Assembly (NCBI GenBank): GCA_024138015.1 | Contig: JAMXBB010000009.1 | Coordinates: forward strand, 39,244,344-39,308,343 | Length of the DNA stretch: 64,000 nt | From: Lumnitzera littorea | Lineage: Eukaryota > Streptophyta > Magnoliopsida > Myrtales > Combretaceae | Direction: 5' to 3' | In this document: positions 57,681 through 64,000 of the stretch, in pieces | Numbering within the stretch: the stretch's first letter is position 1 | How the letters are laid out: each line of letters begins with the position of its first letter | The notes under the pieces: generated by a model | The model's database searches: none | What the model saw: only the letters and a program-made list of their open reading frames with translations | What the model was told of the DNA's origin: nothing | Made by a program: the position numbers and the translations under genes

Positions 57681-58550
57681 ATGCTAAGAAAATATGAATG
57701 AAATATCCTTTTCAAATAACCAAGTTAAAGGTCTAGCTATTTTAGAAAAATCTCTAATAAACCTTTGATAAACCTTAACATTTCTTAGGAAATTGCGTAC
57801 AACTCTAATAGATTGGGAGGTGGTAACTTGGCAATAGTGTCAATTTTGGCATTATCAACTTCTATTTCTCTCCAAGAAACCTTATGTTCTAATACTATCC
57901 CCTCTTGTACCATAAAATGGCACTTTTCCTAATTTAATACTAAATTAGACTCTTCACATCTAGCCAATACTTTTTCAAGGTTCCTAAGACAATTATCAAA
58001 TGAATTCTCAAAAATTGAAAAATCATCCATAAAGACTGCCATTATATTTTCTATGAATTTATCAAATATTTCCATCATATACCATTGAAAAAGTTACAGG
58101 TACATTATAAAGGCTAATAGGCATTCTCCTATATGTAAACATACCATGAGGACATGTAAAAGTAGTTTTCTCTTAATTCTCTAAGGTAATAGGAATTTCA
58201 AGATAACCAGATAAACCATCTGAAAAGCAATAAAACATATGACTTGATAGATGTTTCAACATCCTGTCGACGAATCATAAAGGAAAATGATCCTTCCTTG
58301 TAGTGTCATGGAGCATTCTATAGTCGAGATAGACTCGCCAGCCTATAACAACTCTCATCAAAATCAACTCATTCAACTTGTTTGGTACTATTGTCATTCC
58401 TCCCTTTTTAAGTACAACCTACATAGGTTTAACCTAAGAACTATCAAAAATAGGAGAAACCATACCTACATCTAGAAGCATGATTATCTTTGCTTTAACT
58501 ACTTCATTCGTATTTGGGTTCAAATGTCTATGTGATTGTACTATAGGTTT
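57681..58550 (-). pseudogene. Athila-like pol: reverse transcriptase (broken, element D)
   Basis: In order on the minus strand: NPNTNEVVKAKIIMLLDVGM, LKKGGMTIVPNKLNELI, VIGWRVYLDYRMLH and TRKDHFPL. Then come YCFSDGLSGYLEIPI (first palm Asp kept), EKTTFTCPHGMFTYRRMPI and VFMDDFSIF with an intact FMDD at 58022-58033. Last is FIRDFSKIARPLTWLF near 57720-57760. All seven RT blocks are represented, unlike the deleted copy in element C. Stops are TAG, TAA and TGA, plus one frameshift between the YRRM and MDD blocks. Confidence 0.85.
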
Positions 58551-58919
58551 ATAACCTTCTTTAAGTAGGATTTTATATGTACAGAATGAGGGACTAATTC
58601 CCTTAATGTCAAAAATTTCCCATGCTATTAGTCTCTTGTGATCCTTCAGTATATCGTAGAGTTTACTCTTTTGCTATGTAGTTAATCTTAAGGAAACTAT
58701 CATTGGCAACTTTGAGTTTTCCCTTAAGAATGCATAATTTGGATAGTTTAGAAGCCGCTCCAGCTCTAATTGCAGTGGTTCTTCAATAGAAGGCTTTAAT
58801 TTTGTTGCCTATACATGGTCAAACCATTCAACCCTTTGCTCTTAAGTTAGAGGATTAATTTCCAGCTAAGCTTCTGCTTCAATCATATTTGGATCACTAT
58901 ATTCTTCATCATGAATTCT
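58551..58919 (-). pseudogene. PR-RT linker of element D
   Basis: Minus-strand text near 58720-58850 includes ELERLLNYPNYAFLREN-like segments and the start of the 'E-L-P--LELKPLP' type linker, with stops. Assigned by position between protease and RT. Confidence 0.5.
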
Positions 58920-59620
58920 TCATATCAAACATGACTCTAAAGGATCCTTAGGCAATGATTCTTGCAAAGTATTAGACACAAAGAAATCAGTAGAATCAAG
59001 ACTAAAACATGTATCAGCACACTTTCTCATTGCTTCTTTAATTGTAATTACCATCTCTTTTTCTCTTACCCTTAATATTAACTTACCATCACTAACATCT
59101 ATAATAGCTCTAGCTATAGCTAAAAAGGGTCTACCTAGAATGAGTGACACCTCAATATCCTTGTCAATATCTAATATGACAAAATCAATAAGAAATATAA
59201 ATTTATCTATTTTAACAAGCACATCTTCAATTATACCCCTCGAATATGTTACATATCTATCAACTAGTTGTAAACTCATCCTAGTTAGTTTAGGTACACC
59301 TAAGCCTAGCTATTTAAATAACTTAGAGGGCATTAAATTTATGCTAGCACCTACATCAAATAATGCCTATTTAATAGACAAATTTCAAATAAGATAAGGG
59401 ATAGTCAAACTCCTTAGATCCTTTAACTTTGAGGGAATCTTGTTTTACAAGAGAGTTGAACACTCTTCATTAAGCATGACCATAGATAACTCTTCTAACT
59501 TCTTTTTGTTGGAGAGTAGCTTCTTGAGAAATTTCGCATGCTTGGGCATCTGCAATAACGCTTCCACAAAAGGTGAATTAATGTACAATTATTTAAACAA
59601 GTCTAGAAACTTACTATACT
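58920..59620 (-). pseudogene. Athila-like retropepsin (element D)
   Basis: The best preserved protein segment in the window. An open 119-codon stretch (58920-59279) reads LVDRYVTYSRGIIEDVLVKI, FVILDIDKDIEVSLILGRPF and ARAIIDVSDGKLILRV. Just upstream ALFDVGASINLMP keeps the catalytic Asp (codon 59355-59357) in the D-V-G-A-S active-site motif. It is preceded by stops (INLS region) and by the KKLEE-type N-terminal part near 59450-59530. The two halves are separated by TAG/TAA codons, so it is still a pseudogene. Confidence 0.85.
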
Positions 59621-61010
59621 ACTCATTGTTGCTTTCCTTTTTTAACCTTTGAGGGTATGGATTAGGTGGTTTATAATCCTTGACCTTTGAGGGTTTTGGT
59701 TCTTCTTTAGGTGGTTCAAAGGTTTTTGCAAGTTTATCCTTCTCCTCTATCATTGGTACAAGGTCAACTAGTGTCGTTTTGAGTTACATGGCAATTTGCA
59801 ACTCCTTACCACTTATCGTAGTCATGGCTTTTGCTTAAGCTTGTGGCAAAAGCATGGATTACTTTTCTACTGCAATATTGGAAATTTGCTTTATGTACTT
59901 TTTGATACTTAGTAGTCTAGCATCGCTTTTCTGCATGTACCTACTCAACATCTCTCCTAGTTTCATGTTCTCCTCTTTAGGAGGGTGAGTTTGAAATCCA
60001 TTAGGAACATTATCATTCCTTGGTGGTTAAAAAGAATTACTAGCATAAGAGAATCACTCCCTACCCTATTCTTCATAGTCGTTAAAAGGTAAACATTGAA
60101 AACCCCGTTGATTCATACCATAATAAGGTTGTTTTCGGAAATAAGGTGGCATGTATCCTCTTAGATTAACTAAATTGAACATCATAAAATGTTGTACTAG
60201 TAGAGGATAGAAATCTTACCTTTTATGTATTGCTTCCAACTATGTTGTTAAGGTTACAGTAGACTCTGTATCCTTTAATTTTGATTTCTTCCTATTGAGT
60301 TTATCACCTTCCCAACGATATATATTCATGGCTAAGCTCTCAAATAAAGCATACGCTTTATTGGGTGTCTTTGAGCTCAATGTATCACTTGCAAATGCAT
60401 CAACAAATTGTTTAGTTTCATAATTTAATTAATTGTAGAAAGTTTGTACCTGCATCTAAAGTGGAAGAGTGTGATTTGGGCATTTTCTTATCAACTCCTC
60501 AAAACACTCCCAAACATAGTAAATTGTTTCCTTGTCAAATTGGGTGAATGACTAGATATCGCTTCTAAGCTTAGCTATCTTAGCTAGAGGAAAATAGTTT
60601 TCTAAAAAAAATTTTATTAGTAAATCCCAAGTAATAATAGAATCTTTTTGTAATGAGACTAGCCATTGCCTTGCTTTTCCCTGTAAAGAGAATAGAAACA
60701 ATCTTAGCCTTACCACATCATCTGTAGCTCCTTTTATTTTGGAAGTCACACAAATCTTAAAAAAGCTAGCAAGATGCATATGTTAGTCTTCATCTAGAGA
60801 GCCTTCAAATCATAATTGCTATTGAACCATCTAAATAATAATTGGTGGGATCATAAATTCGTTTATAGTGATAGTTGGTCTTGCAATACTAAAGTTGGCT
60901 CTATTAGTCAATGGCTTAATGTAGTCGAACAAAGTTTTATGTGCTTGATACTTTTGGCCATTACTCCAAATTTTCCTCAACATAAAAAAGAAAATTCAAG
61001 TGAGATTCTA
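59621..61010 (-). pseudogene. Athila-like gag (broken, element D)
   Basis: The core, from about 60790 down to 60300, is open for 75 codons (60552-60779). It reads HLASFFKICVTSKIKGATDD, VRLRLFLFSLQGKARQWL and FFLENYFPLAKIAKLRSDI, the hallmark gag fold with the Y-F-P motif. WECFEELIRKCPNHTLPL, VQTFYN and NKAYALFESLAMNIYRW follow. The C-terminal part has a Pro/Gln/Asn-rich stretch (PPYFRKQPYYGMNQRGF), MLSRYMQKSD and a Lys/Pro-rich end near 59700. Stops are moderately frequent. Confidence 0.85.
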
Positions 61011-61092
61011 GGCTATTTAACATAAACAACTTGAAAACTATCAAAAATTAAAATGATAGAGTTAAAAAGGAACATGCTTTCCTGATCAATAG
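61011..61092 (-). other. Leader between primer site and gag
   Basis: Short untranslated leader of element D, A-rich. It has no separate feature. Confidence 0.5.
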
Positions 61093-61110
61093 TCCCTAAC
61101 AATAGTGCAA
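61093..61110 (-). other. Primer-binding site, tRNA-Asp type (element D)
   Basis: TCCCTAACAATAGTGCAA is the complement of a primer site for tRNA-Asp, decayed mainly by transitions. It is 5 bp from the LTR and aligned with 47536-47553. Confidence 0.7.
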
Positions 61111-61115
61111 AAACT

Positions 61116-62469
61116 TAATGAGGTGTATACTGCACTATTAGACAAGTGCACATGTCAAGTAATAGTATAAAGAGTATAAGAGTCTTAGGTTGTCGATCCC
61201 TTGAGGACCAAACAAAAACAAGAAATAGAAGGATCTTTGGGATTGCAATATACTGTGCTATTACTCACCTATTTTGATTATTCTAATCTATATTGAATTG
61301 CAATATAATTGATAAAAACAAGAAATGGAAATTAACTAAAAGATTAACTAATAGTGCAATAATAGGAATAAACTAAATAACATGAGTAGGGATACCTAAA
61401 CACTATGAATTTTGTTGTTTTTATTAACTGGAGGAATTCAAGCATTAATCTAATAGGAGTCACTACTCTATTAGATTCTAATATGAATTTCATCCTACTT
61501 GGATCGCTTCTAAGATAGAACTCGTTAGAACAGCATTTAGAACATGAATCCCATACATAAATAATAAATAAATTAATTATAGAAAAAACCTGTAGCTTAT
61601 TTCTAAACTTATAGCGAATCCCTTCAATTATAATAAATCTAATTATGTGTTAGCCTTATGACTTCAATACATTATATCAAATAAATTAAGTTAAGACTCT
61701 AGAAATAATAGCTTAATTCAATTTAAATACATAGTTGAATTAATAAAAATAAGAAGATTACATTAAAATAAAACAATTTATGTACACTACATTATTATCT
61801 TAATGGTTTACAGATCTAGATATCGTTGCCTCTAAGCTAAAATCATAGAAAAGATAGGAAAATTTTCATAGTTATAAGAGCGTTTTTATTCCCTATTTTC
61901 TTGTTCCATTGATCTCTCTCTGAATACAAGTATCTATCTTTTATTTATAATGTTTGAACAAAATAATCTACAAATGGCAAGTATATCCAAGCAAATTGGG
62001 CATATAAGGCCATGAAAATGACCGTGGTGGTTGGGTGTAAACAACACCTTACAATAATTCTACCAAGAATTGTCTTGAAATTAATTACGAAGGGAACACA
62101 GTTGAGGAACATGGCCATAATGGGTGATTGTAGTGGTACTTATGTCAAAAATTCTTTGAAATTCAAATTGTAATTTGAGGATGAGAGCTCCTCGACAAGG
62201 AACATGGCTGTAGTACATACCCGTAGTTGTCTTCTTTACTTGTTTCTTGAACAAATTCTCTCCATTCCTTGCCATCTTCAAATTATCCTTCAAAATAGAT
62301 GAAATTCTCTCCAAAAATCACCTAAATTCTCATTTGTTCGTCATATCACTTCATTTGAGTCTTGGAATAAAAAATAACTCAAATCGATAGTAAATTCAAT
62401 TAATTCATTTCAAAATTGCATAAAATATTGAGGAAAATAGCATAGCAGATGAGTGTAATTTTGTACTCA
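61116..62469 (-). repeat. 5' LTR of element D
   Basis: On the plus strand it starts TAATGAGGTGTATACTGCAC (TG to TA) and ends TTTTGTACTCA. It aligns with the LTRs of element B in its first 100 bp and with the 3' remnant at 50947-51151 in its last 208 bp. A TCTTTTATTTATAATG block near 61938 could hold the promoter on the minus strand (ATTATAAATAAAAG). Confidence 0.8.
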
Positions 62470-62748
62470 TTTAGAACCCTACCTTTATAACTCATAGCAA
62501 CCCTTACATAAGGTTGCACCCTTGAGTAACCCATCACTTTAAACTGGTGAGTCACACAAGGTGAAGTATTGGTTCGTAAGTGCTTGAGTGGTGGGTTACA
62601 TCCACAAGTGGGTCATGAGGCTTACTCTTTTCTATTTTTCATTTCTTCACTTAAACCCCATTCACCCTTTTACTAGTAGCCTTCTTTGAAGGATTTACTC
62701 ATGCTACGGTAAGCCCTCTTCTAAGGTACATATTCATTTTTGTATCAT
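62470..62748 (+). mobile_element. Gypsy LTR 3' portion, uninterrupted copy
   Basis: Aligns first with 41995-42175 and then with 49115-49227, thereby showing what the interrupted LTR looked like. It ends TTTTTGTATCATC at 62748, next to unrelated sequence, with no primer site kept. Confidence 0.7.
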
Positions 62749-64000
62749 CTTATGGCCTAAAGAAAGGATTTGAGGCTATCAAGGCCTTATTGAGTGAATG
62801 GCCATAGGCTAGCTAGAGGCTGTATGTTATTATTTGGTGAATAGGCGACTATAGCATGGTTTTAGCATTGTACGCACTATTGTACTATCTCCTTTGTAAC
62901 CTACTTCATGATTGGCTAATAATATTAGAGCCTTAAAGCTTAGATATATAAGGCTTGAGTTTTGATGTGGGTGCTACATGCCCTAGCGTCTATCTCTTCT
63001 AAAAGTTTCCAATCGAAGCAAACTAGGGGAAAGCTTAGACCTTAGCAATATAGGACTCCATTAAATAGCATGTAGTTAGTTGGTCTAATCAGAGCTTCCA
63101 AGCCTCCTTTAGATCTTGGAGTTGTTCTATGCTTTAGGAAGTCTATAATGTTGTCCATCCAATATGGTTTAAGTAGGTTTATATGTATTGCTAAAGTTTG
63201 CTGAAGTTAGCAAATGGTGCTCCTCTCCAATAAGTATCCCATAAAGATCTTCTTACTCTTGCTTCAGGCTTTGGGATGCCTATGGAAGCATATCTAGAGA
63301 GTCTGTTAGCCTCTAAATTGTCAACCTAGGGGATTCAAGTTATGGTCCATGAAGTAAACTCTTTGATGAAGGATTTTACAAGCTCTAAAATGTTTTATCA
63401 TCCCTTCCTCTTTAGCCTCATACTCTCCTATAACCAATTGTATGACTATCATTAGGTTTGAGAAGATGTCTAGTTGTTTTGCTTTGACCTCTTTATCTAG
63501 CTTCAATCTATTGATCAAGTTTTCATACTTAACCTCTATGTTGTTAACATTAAACCTAAACTTTAGGGTGTAGCATATCACCACATCATGAAGGCCTTTG
63601 AGTATTAGCTCGGCTCTACATCCTTCTTGGTTAGATGAATTGTCAACATGTAGGGTCTAGATGGGCTTCTATCTTTTTTTGCTAGTAAATCTTCTCTAGT
63701 GCATTCGACTATAAATTCCATTAGGGCTTGTGCTTTGTAGGCCTAATAGTGTTTATATTAGATGTCGTATGCACTGAGCTTTGACATGTACTCTATCATA
63801 CTCCCTGAAGCATCTAGCTTTTTAGAGATCTTTTGTAACAACTGGTTAATGAAGACTATGATTTGGTGTGCTTCAAAATATTTTTGGAGTCTCTTAGCTA
63901 AGATTACCACTGCAAAGCAAACTTCTTGACCTTTAAGTATTAGAGTTTAGCTCTGTCAAGCTTGAAATTTTTTGGTTCACTCATATTTCTTAATTTAATT
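62749..64000 (-). pseudogene. Tat/Ogre-type pol: RNase H region, runs off the window
   Basis: The minus strand from the right edge reads EVCFAVVILAKRLQKYFEAH, then LLQKISKKLDASGSMIEYMS and KAQALMEFIVE: the first RNase H and connection of Tat-type pol. An open 87-codon stretch (63321-63584) then gives LKFRFNVNNIEVKYENLINR, KLDKEVKAKQLDIFSNLMIV and VIGEYEAKEEGMIKHF, the second, archaeal-type RNase H that marks the Tat/Ogre lineage. DNLEANRLSRYAS near 63290 closes it. In the second domain the Glu of NNEAEYE and the Asp of SDS are altered. RT lies beyond 64000. Confidence 0.8.

Larger units (their letters stand above)
50947..62469 (-). mobile_element. Athila-like element D, nearly complete, minus strand
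   Basis: From right to left: full 5' LTR (61116-62469), tRNA-Asp primer site (61093-61110), gag, protease, RT, RNase H, integrase, a landmark 3' region, the extra ORF, a polypurine tract, and a 3' LTR of which only 205 bp remains. A foreign plus-strand LTR interrupts it near 53.7-55.1 kb. The overall length of about 11.5 kb, less the insert, suits Athila-type elements. All genes contain stops. Confidence 0.85.

Noticed and set aside
1..64000. Bacterial-type features, CRISPR arrays, operons or toxin genes
   Set aside because: Nothing of the kind is present; repeats here are tandem or LTR-type and the sequence is plant nuclear DNA.

Overview
The window looks like heterochromatic DNA from a flowering plant, probably a eudicot. 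It is strongly AT-rich and poor in CpG. I found no intact host gene, no rRNA or tRNA gene, no operon and no CRISPR array. Almost everything I can identify is a nested pile of old LTR retrotransposons, mainly Ty3/gypsy: Athila-like, Tat/Ogre-like and chromovirus-like (Tekay/Del-type). There are also two tRNA-derived SINEs and several tandem repeats. Every coding region found is a pseudogene, and most internal stops are TAA or TAG.

Layout. 0-2.5 kb: AT-rich DNA with a degenerate tandem repeat of about 120 bp. 2.5-18.3 kb: minus-strand Athila-like material (LTR pieces and the extra ORF that lies between pol and the 3' LTR). It is interrupted by a long plus-strand LTR (about 4.8-8.1 kb) and by a 6.3-kb composite insertion (10833-17153) bounded by a CTAAG target-site duplication. 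18.3-26.3 kb: a SINE, then a plus-strand Tat/Ogre-like relic (LTR, leader, upstream ORF, gag, polypurine tract), then a minisatellite with units of about 33 bp. 26.8-30.1 kb: a minus-strand gypsy relic (gag, an unidentified upstream frame, an initiator-Met primer site, LTR). 30.1-32.9 kb: LTR-like DNA with a G22 run, a 377-bp exact duplication around a single N, and a second Tat leader. 32.9-38.3 kb: a minus-strand Athila-like pol (IN, RNase H, RT, PR, end of gag) with a solo LTR inserted in RT. 38.3-42.2 kb: a plus-strand LTR, primer site and gag start, followed by two opposed LTR pieces.

42.2-49.1 kb: a minus-strand Athila-like element with two full LTRs of about 1.55 kb, a tRNA-Asp primer site and no recognisable pol. 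It sits inside another family's LTR. 49.1-50.9 kb: plus-strand gag with a zinc knuckle. 50.9-62.5 kb: the most complete element, minus-strand Athila-like, with a full 5' LTR, tRNA-Asp primer site, gag, PR, RT, RNase H, IN, extra ORF and a truncated 3' LTR. It is interrupted by a foreign plus-strand LTR near 53.7-54.8 kb. 62.8-64 kb: the RNase H end of a Tat/Ogre-like pol running off the right edge.

The pieces do not form a working pathway. What they offer is a history of insertion inside insertion followed by decay. I did not find a convincing new biological system. The least explained coding signal is the roughly 300-codon broken frame at 27.6-28.6 kb. Domain calls rest on motif recognition by eye, and boundaries not tied to a repeat edge are approximate.
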